Shown in pieces: positions 10,979 through 23,273 of a stretch of DNA of 64,000 bases (position 1 is its first letter; every line of letters starts with the position of its first letter). The notes below the pieces were generated by a model that was given only the letters and a program-made list of their open reading frames with translations, did not search any database and was not told the origin of the DNA. Where the stretch lies: contig JAFEVB010000002.1 in assembly GCA_032629725.1 (NCBI GenBank), forward strand, positions 1,488,001 to 1,552,000, in the 5' to 3' direction. Origin of the DNA: Gremmenia infestans. Lineage: Eukaryota > Ascomycota > Leotiomycetes > Helotiales > Hamatocanthoscyphaceae. The translations under genes were made by a program, and so were the position numbers.

Positions 10979-12565
10979 ATGTTCAACTGCTGCGCAACAC
11001 CCCGCAAGCCCCCCCGCCACAGACACAGCGCTTCATCCCTCACCTCCTACTACCGCCACCCACATCCACATCCACATCCACGTCCCCACGCACGCGCATA
11101 CCCGCACCGCCCCCTCCAACTCCCCCTCCAACTCCCCGAACCTGCTCTCCTACCCCTCTCCCTACCCCCCCTCCCCCCAATCCAGGACCCAGATCCCCTC
11201 CCTCTAATCCCCTACGCCCAACCTCCACGTCCCCACCAATTCCCACACCCACACCCACACCCCCATCTCCGCTTCCCGCAACATATCCACCACAACCACA
11301 ACCACCGGCCCCGCCCACAAGAACCCCACATACCGCCCCAGATCAACATCCGTATTCCGCCCCAGCAGCAACTCATAGCCTTCCAACCCCCACAGCCGAA
11401 ACCAAAACCAAAACACAGGCATACCATCATAATGCCTCATCACCATGACCAGCACCTCATGCGCTCCCCGGAAGCGGAGGCTGTGATCCGGGATCTGGCG
11501 CAGAGGTTGCTGGGTACGGATTATTGGAGCAGGGATGAGGGGGTTAGGGATAGGAGTTTGGGGGGTGGTGCAGGTGGGGGGAGGTTGAGTGAGGAGAGGT
11601 TGAGGGTTGATGATGTTAGACGGTATGTTATTTTTCGTTTGCTTTTTCGCTTGTTTTCTTTGCTAGATGTTTATGTGCACATATGGATTTGCCGTAACGT
11701 GTTATGTGGTGTTGTATTGTGTCTTGGAGTGGATTGGAGTGGAGTAGATGTGGGAATGGAATATGGGAGTGAGATAAAAGGTGGAGAGAAAGAAAGAGAA
11801 AGAGAGAGAGAAAGAAGACTAATGAAATGCTTGTATGTGTGAATAGCATCAACGCCATAGCGCAAATCGCAAACGCGACGATAACTACACGCATGTTATA
11901 CGCAGAAGTACATCCCAAGCTCTCGGTTATCGATGGCCGGTACCCTCCTGATTTCGATATTCCGAGACGGGTCTCGGAGTTGCTGGGTATGGATCGTAGG
12001 TTCTCCTTTTTCTTTCTCCTTTCACCTTTCTATCTACATCCATAATTCTTGTGTAATCCTTTTTATTTTCTTCATCTCGTGATGATTGGTTGATTATACA
12101 TTGGTTGCTTCATTGGAATATTGATACATGTATATAGATGATACACTTCTCCGCATCTCCGACGCATACGGTCTCCCCGAGCCCACACGCCCCAAAGGTC
12201 GTGATTACTGGAACCAGAAGCTAGAGGCGCTGCTCGAGTATTTAGGGGTTATTGTCGATGTTGATGCGCCGAGAGGTAGGCATGGGAGTCATGAACCCAC
12301 TTCTTGTCCCCCGGGGGGTCGTCGTCCGTCTGCTGGGTACCCGGATGATAGCTATTCTGATTTAGATCTCGCTGCTTGTATGAATAGGAATGTTGATAAT
12401 AATGGCAACTGGTTGTCGTCAAAGCGTTCCCTGACTAGACGTTGGCGGGCTGGTCCGGGCGGTATGCGTCAGAATGTTGATGAGGATGGGAATGTGGCCT
12501 TCTTGCCGCCAAGGGGCGGCAACATGCATCAGCATGTTGATGCCCAAGGGAATTTGGTGCCTTAG
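10979..12565 (+). CDS. His/Pro-rich low-complexity protein with C-terminal tandem repeats, unknown function
   Basis: Exons 10979..11622, 11847..11995 and 12138..12565; 406 residues. I do not recognise the family. It starts MFNCCATPRKPPRHR, followed by about 130 residues of His/Pro/Arg-rich low complexity. A more ordinary stretch follows (EAEAVIRDLAQRLLG), then a conserved-looking core across the two introns (INAIAQIANATITTRM, then VHPKLSVIDGRYPPDFDIP and DTLLRISDAYGLP). At the C-terminus a 15-20 residue unit occurs three times: NVDNNGNW, NVDEDGNV, HVDAQGNL. Splice phases agree (2, then 1). Exon 1 could contain a further intron or start elsewhere because the C-rich stretch is open in several frames; an overlapping Pro-rich frame exists at 10684..11448. 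Confidence 0.6.
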
Positions 12566-12734
12566 AAAACCTTTGGTGGTTTTGTTTTCTCTGGCTGGCT
12601 TGTAAAGCGGCCGGGCGCTTTCGTTCTTTCTTTTAGAGCTGGCTGTACAAAACGGCGCGGGAGTGAAGGCCAGGAAGATTGTATACCCGGATCTGCTAGC
12701 ATAATGTATAGCATAGCTTGAAGGAGAAGCGTAG

Positions 12735-13859
12735 TTAACGAGGAATCCCATCCGGTTTATCATTGTCTAGTTTCATGCCTAGAATCATCTTGACCTCGGG
12801 GCAGTACTCCATAACATGATTCACTTGACTCTGATCATCCCAAATCTACCATCCATGCAAAATTAGCAACCTTCAATTTCACTTCAATGGAAAATGCGAA
12901 CAAGACTTACCTGTTCATGATGCACTCCCAACCACCCGATATGATACCCCAATGGTGTCTCATCCCACACACTCTCCACACTAAACGTCTTACTCATATT
13001 CGCATTGGGCATTTGCGCCCCCTCCAACGCATTGAGCCGACTACTCAACCACAAATCCTCCAACGCCCCATCACCGACCGGTCTCTTCTGCTTCTCCAGC
13101 ACCTTTAATATCTTGGACACCTTGCGTAACGAGAGTCCGCCATTGCCGCCATATGTAGCGGTCTTCGACCACGGCGCGCCAATCCAATCCCAGTGCAGGA
13201 AATCATTCAGCGTGCGCGGTGCATTGGCGCAGAAAATGCTGTCGGGCTGGAAGACCAGAAGGTATTCGGCAGGCGCGAGGATGTCGCGGTACAGATGCGG
13301 GTCCGTGAACATCTGGCTTATGGTCTCACGGTTCTTGAGCGTGTAGTTGGCGGGGAGGCCGAGGAATTGGAGTTTTCCGCTGGCTTCGAGGCGCGATATT
13401 AAGGGTGAGAGGCGCATGAAGGCTAGGAGGGCCTCGGAGCCCATTATCTTGAAGGTCCATTCGGGGGGGATGGTGTTGGTCATGTGGGTGAAGAGCGCCG
13501 GGAGGTGGGGGAGAGGCCGGGTTTCGACGAGGAAGGCTACTTTGGTCGGGTCGTATGGGGATGGTGGGGGCGGACAGGAGGGAGTCGGAGGGGCTGGTGG
13601 GGAGGTTGATGCTGATGAGGCTTCTGGGAGTGAAGTTGGATTTGTGACACCGGAGACTGAGGAGGGAGAGTGGTGGTGTTGGAGAGCTGTCCATGAGCTG
13701 TTTTTGTCAGTCGGGTTCTCGGATGTTCTTTCTACCTTGGAATCTTTGGACTTACATGTAATAAAAGAGCAAACACAGACCCATAAGCAGCCCGCCATTC
13801 AAAAACATTTGTGTTTTTCTAGACTGCATTGACCATGGAATTACTGAGGATTTGAGCAT
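12735..13859 (-). CDS. DUF5672-family glycosyltransferase-like type II membrane protein
   Basis: Exons (minus): 13859..13756, 13697..12911, 12845..12735; 333 residues. Seen: one hydrophobic N-terminal segment (FLNGGLLMGLCLLFYY), a Ser/Pro-rich stem, then the globular part with YLLVFQPDSIFCANAP, DWIGAPW, YGGNGGLSLRK and EDLWLSSRL. These match DUF5672, a family with a glycosyltransferase-like fold in which the QPDS stretch takes the place of a DxD region. The topology suits a Golgi enzyme. Final exon IWDDQSQVNHVMEYCPEVK is joined in phase 0. The start is uncertain: ATGs at 13859 (chosen), 13829 and 14012 are all in frame, the last adding another hydrophobic segment. Donor sugar and acceptor cannot be told. 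Confidence 0.8.
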
Positions 13860-14920
13860 CTTGGTAAACCACCAGCCGGGACTAATCAAAATGATGGGAA
13901 AGAGAAAGAGAAAGAGTAAAACAAGGCTATAAAAACGTCTAGATATTTTAAATGACGACAAGGGAAATAGATACTTGTCGAAGGCTAGAGAGTGAAAACA
14001 TGAGAAAGACAAACAGCAAGAGAAAACATGAGGAAGAGAGAGAGAGAATACTCAAGTGATCCCAAAGCTCAGTCAAAGGAAGGAAAGGTTACGTGTCGCA
14101 CCCCTTGCTTCTGCTCCCACAATATTGAAACCCACTTTTTGTAGTGTCGATCTCTCGGGCTCACGCAAGCATGGACATGGACATGGCCTCACATGGCTTG
14201 GTCGCTTGGCAGCTTTGCAAGGCAGGATTACCCCTGCACTATACTGTGGGGAGGCTAAGCTTTGAAACTGAGGTCAGCATCCATGTCTCGTTTCAAATGA
14301 CCAGTAGCAAATCCATATTAGAGAAACTGAAAAAGAAGAGATAGAAAAGAATCATAGGATCAGATTGATTGGGATGCGGGAACGACATCTTATACTAAGT
14401 ATCTATATTATATTTACATTATACGTATACCTGTACGAAAGGCTTCGTTTATTTCTACTACCTTTCTATGCAGCGCAAGAGATTTGTAGATACCAGTAGT
14501 GCGCCTCGTAATCTTGTACCTTTCGTACCTAGGTACGTAATAACCGTATGTCGATGTCTACCGAGTACTCCGTGTACCAGTATCTGTAGAAGCAACACGT
14601 GATTGTCTTCATGCTTGAGTTACTTGTATATTGTCAAGTCACACAGAGACGAGGACTTTACAGTTCAAGATAATTCGCAGAGACTTAATCCATTTCTTAT
14701 AAAATTCTCATAAAAGAGTGTGCTCTGACAATTACGTCAAGCAAAAAACACAACTCTGCCCTGCCAATGGAGTTCAGTTCAGGTCCGAATGGAATATCAC
14801 GTGTTGGATATCTTGACAACCGCACGTGATGCGTATTTACATGTAAACAAATCGCATGCCAACCGCGAAGATAGCTTGCGACACTCAACACCCACGACAA
14901 ACACCACAACATTAGACACA
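13860..14920. other. divergent intergenic region, glycosyltransferase / BUB1
   Basis: About 1 kb between two divergently transcribed genes, so it holds both promoters. It contains a GA-rich run (AAGAGAGAGAGAGA near 14034) and, at 14718..14734, a 17-base sequence identical to one arm of the hairpin element at 63.75 kb. CACGTGA sites are at 14598 and 14823. Confidence 0.5.
14718..14734 (+). repeat. 17-base copy of the 63.75-kb hairpin arm
   Basis: GTGTGCTCTGACAATTA is identical to the reverse complement of the left arm at 63756..63772. No second arm is seen nearby, so it may be a solo end or a decayed copy. Confidence 0.6.
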
Positions 14921-17900
14921 ATGTCTGTCACCGAGGACCTCATCGATTTCGATATAATCGAAAGCCAAAAAGAAAATATACAATCATTACCCAGCGGAAG
15001 ATCCGCGCGAAGTCTCGCCAGCTTGTTTTCCCCATCTCCCCTCCACGCCCTCTCAACACCAACACCCTCAGATACGAAGAATCTCAACGATGCAGTTAGG
15101 CATGAATACGAGATTGAGCTGACCAACATTTCTGAGTCCGACGACCCCCTAGACATCTACGACCGCTACGTCCGGTGGACTCTCGATGCGTATCCTTCCG
15201 CCCAAGCAACACCTTCATCACAACTCCTTCCCCTCCTCGAGCGCGCAACAAAGGCATTCCTCACTTCGCCTCAGTACAAGAACGATCCACGATACCTAAA
15301 ATTATGGATATCATACATTCGTTTCTTCTCAGATACCCCGCGAGAGACATTTGCTTTCTTGGCTCGTCATAACATTGGAGAAGGGCTTGCTTTGTTCTAC
15401 GAGGAATTCGCTGCATGGTTAGAGGGTGCTGGCCGATGGACACAGGCGGAAGAGGTCTACAAATTAGGCATAGACAGGGAAGCTCTACCGACTCCCCGCT
15501 TACTTCGCAAATACAACGAGTTCCAGCAACGTTTCTCCCAAAGACCAGATGATGCCAATGAACCATCTTCACCGGCGCTGCCAAGTGTACGACCTGCACT
15601 CGCTGCAAAAGTCGACCCGTTCGCCGCAGCTGCCCCCAGGGATCCACAAGCGCCACGACCAAACTCTGGAGTTGGAGGTTCGACTACGAAGAGTGGAAAG
15701 CAGAAGCTGACCATTTTCTCCGACGGCGATGATGCCGCACCTGCATTGGCATCGGGCGAGACTAAGGGCTGGGAGAGTATTGGAGGACTGGCAGATCGTA
15801 AAAAAGAGAACGTGATGGAAGCGAAACCCTGGGTTGGTGAGACTCTGAAGGCCGGAGGAAAGAAAAGCAGCACGAAAATCCCGGTTTTCAAGGATGAGGT
15901 AAGTCACAATTTTTCTTCCGTCCCTTTTCATGCACATATTGATTATCACAGGACTAATGATTGTCGGTTACGGCGTTTTGTATTTCAGTCTTTACCTCAT
16001 TACGAATATCCACAAGTTACCAATCCCAAGCAGGAGCAAGTGACAATTAATCAAAAAGGGAGAACTGAACGTATTTTTGTTGACCTTGAAGCTATGTACC
16101 ATAGCCCAGAGATTCTTGGATCTGAATTGAGTCTTGAGGAGTTAAGAGCTGGGCACCGCGGATGGCTATCAAAAGTCTGGGACCCTGAGATTGTTAAGCA
16201 GGAGAATAATGAGCCTTTAGTAGAGGAAGTGCAAACAGATGAAACTCTCAGAACCATCACTAGGGAAGTCCCTGATAGACTCGTTATCTTACGGGATCCG
16301 GTTGCGCTGGATGAGAATGGGGTGCAAAAAGAGTCTAGCCGAGAAGGGCGAGGGCGAAGGATGAAAATTAAAGAAGTTAATGAGACCCAAATTAGTAGGT
16401 CTCAATGGGCGCTTTCTTTTTCTGAAATGCTAATACATCACAGTCAAAGCGAAATTGTCGTCACCATCTGGTCCGAAAATGACCAAGCGAAAATCGACCA
16501 AGGAACAAACTATGACACTTCATACTCGAGCCGCCACTGATGAGATTTTTGACTTATTTAGCCAACCGCTTAAACAGCCAGAAGAGGAGGAGGAGGAAGA
16601 TGAGAGTGAAGATGATGATGGGGATATGACAGATGGAGATTATACAAGTGGTGGTGAAAGTACTGGAACTGGTCGGCTTACTACAACCAGCGAAGCGGGA
16701 GACGATGAAACTGGAACTGGTCAAATCGCCACTACAAGTGAAGCAGGAGATGATGAAACATCAGAAGCTAAGAGTGTTAGCGAATGGTCTGAATTCACGG
16801 CTAGGAAACACATTCCTAACATGGATGATGAGAATGAGGATGATGATACTCGAGTTTCGCGCTTCACTGCCGCCGACGATGAAGGATTTGAGGCTATTGA
16901 GGTCGAGGTACCCCAAGACACGGAAGAAAATGACTACAATACGCCAGCATCGCCAGAGCTGCCACCTACAAGACGAACTATATTTGTTCCTATACCACCC
17001 GAGGACTATGAAGCACCACTACGACCCTATCGGGATCCTTCCCAAGCATCCCAAAACCGTCTTCCCTTTATGACACCTATTGCCGAGAAGACTGAATCCT
17101 CTCTCGGTGTGCCCACCGCCCGACAAGACAAAAACTACTACAGCTCCAAAACACCCAGCAAAGGGAATAGTTCGAGGCAACCGCAGTCCATCGAATTCGG
17201 AAGTAGTCCGTTCAAAGAGATTGTCAATGGAGCCAGGCCTGTGGAAAAGATTGCCCCGCCACAGCTAGGGAAGATTTCGAAGACCAACAAGACCACTGCT
17301 ATTGCCGCAAAGGTGCAATCGGGTGGAAGCGCCCTCGCCAAAGAGATCGCCCCTAAGGGACCAATTATTAAGGATGCACAGTGTAACCCTATCGATGATT
17401 ATATTCGAATTATGATTCTTGAAAATCTCCAGCCCCCATTGTCTACCTATGATGGTTTCTTCGAATACAAAGATGAGACACGAGGACGGACGGGAGAGAT
17501 CAAGAAGTTTGCAAAGGCCATGTCCAAAATGAGCAAGAATGCAAGCGACAGGACAACGACCAATATTTCCATGCCACCCACATTGCGGTTCCCAGGTACC
17601 GACAGACAATACATGGTCAAGCGCGAACTCGGTGCCGGCGCCTTTGCTCCAGTATACCTCCTTGAGAACGTCGCTGAAGACGAAGAACAGGATGAAAACA
17701 CCCCTGCTATAATGGGCAAAGGCGCCTTTGACGCCTACAGCCGCAAAACCCACGAAGCCCTGAAAATGGAAGACCCGCCCACAGCCTGGGAATTCTACAT
17801 CATGCGACAAGCAAAACGCCGACTCGGAGTCTCTCGAGCTTCGGAATCAGTAATAAATGTCTACGAAATGCATCTCTACGCAGATGAATGCTACCTGATC

Positions 17901-18662
17901 GAAGAATACCGCGACCAAGGAACCCTCCTGGACGTAATCAATATCGCACGCTCAGAGTCCACAGCTGCGGGCCCAGGCGTAATGGACGAATCGCTCGCCA
18001 TGTTCTTCGCCATTGAACTCTTCCGCACCGTCGAGTCCCTACACTCCAAAGGCATCTTGCACGGTGATCTCAAAGCAGACAATTGTCTCGTGCGTCTTGA
18101 CGCTCTTTCAGACACAGACGTGTGGTCTGCCAAATACCGCCGCGATGGCACGGGCGGTTGGAGTAAGAAGGGTGTAGCGCTCATTGATTTCGGACGCGGG
18201 ATTGACATGAAGGTCTTCCGGCCTGACGTGGGCTTTATCGCGGATTGGAAGACGAGCCCACAGGATTGTGCGGAGATGCGGGAATTAAGGCCCTGGACGT
18301 ATCAGATTGACTACCATGGTCTCGCTGGTATAATCCATAGCATGTTATTCGGTAGATACATCGAGACAGTCGCTGATAAAAGCGCTGGTATTGGTGCCAC
18401 GGCGAAGAAGAGCTGGCGAATTAGAGAGAGCTTGAAACGGTACTGGCAGGTTGAACTTTGGGGTCTCGCGTTCGACTTGCTGCTTAATCCGGGTATGCAT
18501 GTTGAGGGGGAGGAAGGGGGCAGGATGCCGGTGCTAAAGGGCATGAGGGACTGTAGGGAGGCTATGGAGGCGTGGTTGGAGGGGAATTGTGAGAGGGGTG
18601 TTGGCTTGCAGGCTGGTATTCGGAGGTTGGAGGCGCTGTTGGGGGATAGGAGGAAGAAGTAA
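14921..18662 (+). CDS. BUB1: spindle checkpoint kinase BUB1 (BUB1/MAD3 family)
   Basis: Exons 14921..15898, 15989..16394 and 16444..18662; 1200 residues. Kinetochore Ser/Thr kinase of the mitotic checkpoint. Seen: N-terminal KEN box (SQKENIQ, near residue 22); Mad3/BUB1 TPR region (DPLDIYDRYVRWTLDAYPS to RLLRKYNEFQQRF, 70-210); the conserved TRAATDEIFDLFSQPL motif, rebuilt across intron 2; an acidic Ser/Thr-rich middle; and a C-terminal kinase domain with KRELGAGAFAPVYLLEN, ALKMEDPPTAWEFYI, catalytic HGDLKADN (HGD, usual in BUB1) and DFGRGID. A full kinase plus KEN box suggests the single BUB1 may also do MAD3 work, as in many filamentous fungi. Intron 1 is 90 nt, open and in frame, so its retention would add 30 residues. 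Confidence 0.94.
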
Positions 18663-19325
18663 CGTGACGTGATGTGATGTGAAGTGAAATGGGTGTTTTG
18701 GTTTTAATGTGCATTTTTCTTCTGGTGTTGTGTTGTGTTGTGTTGGGTGGAGTTGGTGGTTGTGTATGGTGTTGTTTTATTTTTATGAATTACGAGACGG
18801 ATTTGATATTATACATATTTTCAACGATAATCACTTTCCACAACAGTACTCTCCCAGCTTGTACACTGGTGGCTGGTGGTATACACTCTAGAATACTTAA
18901 GCGTAAAATCCTCAATTGGTAGAATTCAAGTTGGAGGTGTTTCGAGAACCCACAGTTGGCGTCTCAGATTGAAGATCTTGACTCGATGATCCATAATTTC
19001 AAGGGTGATGGCGAATTTAAAGAAGGTTGATCCTCTTTCTTATTGCTCCATGGGATTGCGGATTGGCAATTGTATGGGCCGCGGCGAGTACGATGAGCAT
19101 CCAACTGGCTCTTACTCGAGTATGATAAGTTAGTGGTCGATCAGAATCCACCGTTGAACCCCTTTTTGCACTATGACACACCGAGATCTTCAGGAGTTTC
19201 TATTTCGAAAATCCATAAAGCACAATTATATCATCACTCACATAGCTCCGTAAAGAAACAAATAAATCCCGTTAATTGTTTGAAGCATCCGAAGAACGGA
19301 CGGTGTAATCATACAGTAATATATC
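18663..19325. other. intergenic region after BUB1
   Basis: It starts with a GT-rich tract (TGTTGTGTTGTGTTG near 18726) in the BUB1 3' flank. No gene recognised in the rest, which should include the promoter of the Asp-box gene. Confidence 0.5.
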
Positions 19326-20719
19326 ATGTTGCGCGTACAAAAAATAACAGCAGCTGCCATCTTCACAGTAACAATCCTCTACCTGCTAGCCTCAGGCAAG
19401 GTCAGCCTCAGCCCCTTGCTCAATCCAAACAGCACCGCCGGCGGGCTCTTCACCACAACACCATTAAAACCCACCCTCATCGGCGCCCCAGTCCCCCTCT
19501 TCCCACAACCAGGGAAACAAACATACCCACGAGCCATCAAGCTACGCTCCGGCGCCCTCCTCGCCTCCCTCACAGTCTACGACCCCGAAAATGCCATCCA
19601 GCTATCCGTATCCCACGACGCTGGCACGACGTGGAGCCCGCACGGCACCGTGATTTCCAAACCGGCCGCCGAGGCCACGGCGCTCGATAATTCCTTCCTG
19701 CTCGAGTTACCGTCCGGCCGGATCCTGTGCGCCTTCCGCGCACACACAAAGGAGCCTGAGGCGCTGGGTAAGGAGGAGAAGCCGGGGGGGCTGAATGAGG
19801 GGTATTTGTTCTTCCGGCTGCTGGTTTATTGTAGCGATGATGGGGGGAAGACGTGGGAGTACCTGAGTACGGGGGCGCAGGAACCGGGGCCTGCGAATGG
19901 GGTTTGGGAACCGTTGTTAAGACTTGCGGGCGGGCAGGAGGAAGCGGGGGAGTTGCAGTTCTTCTTCTCCAGGGAGATGGGGGGTGGGAGGGATCAGGAT
20001 AATTTTGTGGGGAGTTCGTGGGATGGGGGGGTAACGTGGGGGGATGCGAGGACGGTGTCTGGGGCGGGAATGCAGACGAGGGATGGGATGGTGGGGATTC
20101 AGGAGGTTGGGGGGGTGGGGAGTGGGGTTCTGATGGCTGTTTTTGAGACGGTGGAGGAGAAGGGAGACGGGACGGTTTTTGAGGCGAGGTTTGAGGTGTG
20201 GAGTGTGATGTCCAGGGATGGGGGAGTGAGTTGGGGGGAGAGGAGGTTGATATATGATTCTTGGTTTGGGGACGAGGGTGATATGAATCGACTTAGTATG
20301 TACCGACCTTTCCTTGACTCTATACATATATCCGTTCCATTCCCATCACTTTACTTTCCCTTCCTCTCCCTTACTCTTCCTTTCCCCCTCCTCAAAGATT
20401 ACTTTCACCTCCTAGGCAATCACCCAGCTAACCATCCCCCACAGAACGAAACGCAGGTGCTCCCTCCATAGCCCTAGTCGGCAAAACCCTAATCGTCAGC
20501 TTCATGACCGACGAAGAGAAGCTAGAAGGCATGTGGCACCGCAACGCCTACGTCAAAATCATCACCAGCGGCGACGGCGGCGCGACGTGGGGCAACAAGC
20601 TTATTATTGCTGAGAAACCAGCTGCATGGGCTGGGTTGTTACCGCTTAACGCTACGAATTTCTTGGTGCTGTGTGAACATGAGGATCGTGTTGAGGCGAG
20701 GCAGGTGGCTTTGAGTTGA
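19326..20719 (+). CDS. secreted or membrane-anchored Asp-box (BNR) glycosidase-like protein
   Basis: Exons 19326..20295 and 20445..20719; 414 residues. Seen: N-terminal hydrophobic segment (ITAAAIFTVTILYLLASG) that could be a signal peptide or anchor, then five Asp boxes of the SxDxGxTW type: SHDAGTTW, SDDGGKTW, SWDGGVTW, SRDGGVSW and SGDGGATW. This marks a sialidase-type six-bladed beta-propeller. In fungi such proteins belong to sialidase-like families, including GH93 exo-arabinanases; the length suits this. I cannot assign the substrate. The exon 1 3' half is very G-rich (many GGGG runs), unlike its neighbours. The splice join GTATGT/ACAG restores frame before RNAGAPSIALVG. Confidence 0.82.
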
Positions 20720-22263
20720 TTTTGATTTCAGCATGGGGGTTTTGTATTTGTACTTGTACTTGTACTTGTGGTTGTATTTTACTTAGCGGAATTTTCTAAG
20801 CGCGTGGGCGCGCAGGGTTAAAATATGAAATAGAGGTTCTGCGTTGAGCTTGCTATCAACATAGACTGGTATGAATGGATTGAATGAAGACTGGAGAACT
20901 TAGTACTGGCATCTTTGACAAAGGCTATAGCTATCTTGCGATCGATCTAATTACTTGGGAAACCGGAACGGTACCCTCAGGTAAACCAGTTTCCGTTCGT
21001 GACACTATCCAGGGAGGAAGAAGAAACACAAAGACATTCGGCGTCTTGGCTCTTCTGGATGGTGTTGATATATCTTTTATAACAGAGCTTAGGATTTGAG
21101 GGGGAAGGTCAAGAAAAAAAACAAGTCTTTACACTATGTACAAATTTCTGGCAAGCAATCAAGGACATGGAAATGTGAAAGATGAGGTCTGAGCTATCCT
21201 ACTATGGGTTGATGCACGCCTATGATGAGTGTGCATTATTGCTGTGGGTTAGGTATATGTGACTTTGGAAGACCTTTGTTTGAGAGTAAATACTTCTTTT
21301 TACAGCAACTGATTTCTTGACAGCATGGAAATCACCACTGCACAATCATAGTGAACGAAGAACGACTTAGAGAGACGAGGAGAATGACTTAAATAGATGT
21401 GTTGAGTGGATAGTTGGGGTTCTGAAACGATCCAAGGCCATAGAGTTATTGACGCAGCCTTTCCACGCTGATAGGCTGGAACGTCTCAAATGCAATTCCT
21501 TCGGAGTTCAAATTATATTGAAGCAGACCTGGAGAGTTTGAAAGTATATAAATACTCCTTCCAAGCCTTGGTTCAAAAAGCACATTATATTGTCCGTTTT
21601 GGGATAGGAGTAAGTTGGAGAGAAGTGAATAGAGGTAATAGCTTCACGTTGCGAGAAACGGCCGTTACGGGGAGTATAGATATGGCATGCTGAGACTTAG
21701 GTGGAAGGACAATTATCATGAATCAAATTATCGATTGGGAATATAGGCCCCCATACCTCCAAGTCCACGTCTACGGCAAATATCAAAGGAATCTTTCTGG
21801 CATTTGCTAATTATGAGAGAGATTATTGTTATGTTAAATGAATGAAAGTGGTCGGGGTATTGACAACAAGAGCTGGGGTGACAGCAAAGAGGCCGTAAAA
21901 GGGCGGATAATGGAGGATTATGTCCCGAAGAGGAAAGATGTCGGCGCGCGACTTCGAGTGTTGAAAAGAAGATCGATTGAGCAGAGAGCTATTCTGCGTA
22001 AGGGCTTCATCAGCGCGATCATTCTCCGAAATTTGCAGATGCAGCTAAGGGACAGAGCAAGGGAGTACTATATTTGTAGGAAGCTGAATCTCTGAGAGCG
22101 ATGACAATGTTGGGGGGTTTGGAATATCTCATGTCTTACAAGAAGCTGGACGGGGAGCACTTGCTGCACGACGAGACAACGGTGCTTCCAAAAGCTGAAC
22201 GACGATTTGGTTTCGATTGCAACAGAATACAATGACTAAAATTTGACTAAAATATAAATCCCT
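20720..22263. other. intergenic region, no gene recognised
   Basis: About 1.5 kb. Short frames at 20884..21099 (71 codons) and 21838..22095 (85 codons) lack recognisable similarity or splice partners. A short TTGTACTTGTAC-type tandem repeat lies at 20748..20770. Confidence 0.5.
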
Positions 22264-23273
22264 CTATGGCCCCTCACGCCTAGCCGCAACCCCCTCACCA
22301 ACAAGCTCATTCCTCTGCTTTTCACTAATTTCATCATCCATATCCCTATCCCACGCCTGCGACACGGCCGACAACTCCACAGCATGCGGGTTATTCTTAT
22401 ACACGCTCAGTTCGACGGGCGGCACGAAGACCTCCTGGCTTATGGACCTGGTTTCCGGCGCTTGAGATTGTCCTTGTCCTCTAGAGAAAGGATCAGCATC
22501 CATTTCCGATACGGGTAATTTTGGTTGACGACGCTGCCGGCGCGCGATCAAAACGTACCAGGCTAGAACGCCAGCGAGGATTGCAGCGACGCTGACGCTG
22601 ACTGCGATGCCGGCTTTGGCGCCCGCGGAGAGGAATTCTTGGTGCGACGGCGTGGTGGAGTTTGTGTTTGTGCCGTTGGTGGAGTTGCTGGTTCCTATTG
22701 GTACAGATGAGGGTGTGGATGAGGGTGGTACTAACGACGAGGACGAGGCCGAGGGCGACGAACTCGCTGCTGAGGAGCTGGAAACAGTCTCACTACTCGC
22801 TCCGCACTTCCCAAAACCCGCCTTACATCCATCACCACAATAGTCAGAAGTCCCCCCGCAATACCCCAATGGCGAACAGCAGTCACCAAACGTACTACCG
22901 ATACAAGTAATGTTGGCTGTCGAAGTAGCACCACATGATCCAGATGTGCTTATACTCTGAGATCCCGCCGTAGTTGTACAAGTGCCAAAATCGCTTTGGC
23001 ACCCAGCGCCGCAATAGGCGGAGGCGGAGCCGCAGAAGCCTTTTGATGAACAGCAGTTTCCGTATGTGCTTGTGAGGCAGGTGGAGTTTGTGTCCGAATT
23101 TGAGCCGCAGTTGCCATCGGTGCTAGTTGGTGATGTGCGTGTGATGAGACTGAAGTTGTTGTCAGTTAGAGCCTGCGTAGGGAGTTGAGGGAATCCTACG
23201 CATTGTATGTTGAAGGAATTGAAGCACTAGTTTGAGCTGCTATGAACAAAAGAGCGATCCCGAACTTGAACAT
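22264..23273 (-). CDS. single-pass membrane protein with two hevein-type (CBM18) chitin-binding domains
   Basis: Exons (minus): 23273..23200 and 23149..22264; intron 50 nt with CTAACTGAC branch; 319 residues. Seen in order: signal peptide MFKFGIALLFIAAQTSA; first hevein domain about residues 35-75 with TYGNCCSSKGFCGSASAYC; second about 80-120 with TFGDCCSPLGYCGGTSDYC; a Ser/Thr/Asn-rich stalk of about 60 residues; a transmembrane helix (AGIAVSVSVAAILAGVLAWYVL) followed by basic RRQRRQ; and a cytoplasmic tail of about 90 residues. The core CCS..G.CG...YC pattern of chitin-binding type 1 domains is complete in both copies. I infer a plasma-membrane protein facing cell-wall chitin; sensor or adhesin roles are possible. 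The only long open frame misses the first domain and signal, which the spliced model adds. Confidence 0.85.

Noticed and set aside
10684..11448. 254-codon Pro/Thr-rich plus-strand frame
   Set aside because: It overlaps exon 1 of the His/Pro-rich gene in another frame; open only because the stretch is C-rich, and no splice logic continues it.
13347..13832. 161-codon plus-strand frame opposite the DUF5672 gene
   Set aside because: Antisense shadow; the minus strand has the conserved protein and consistent splicing.
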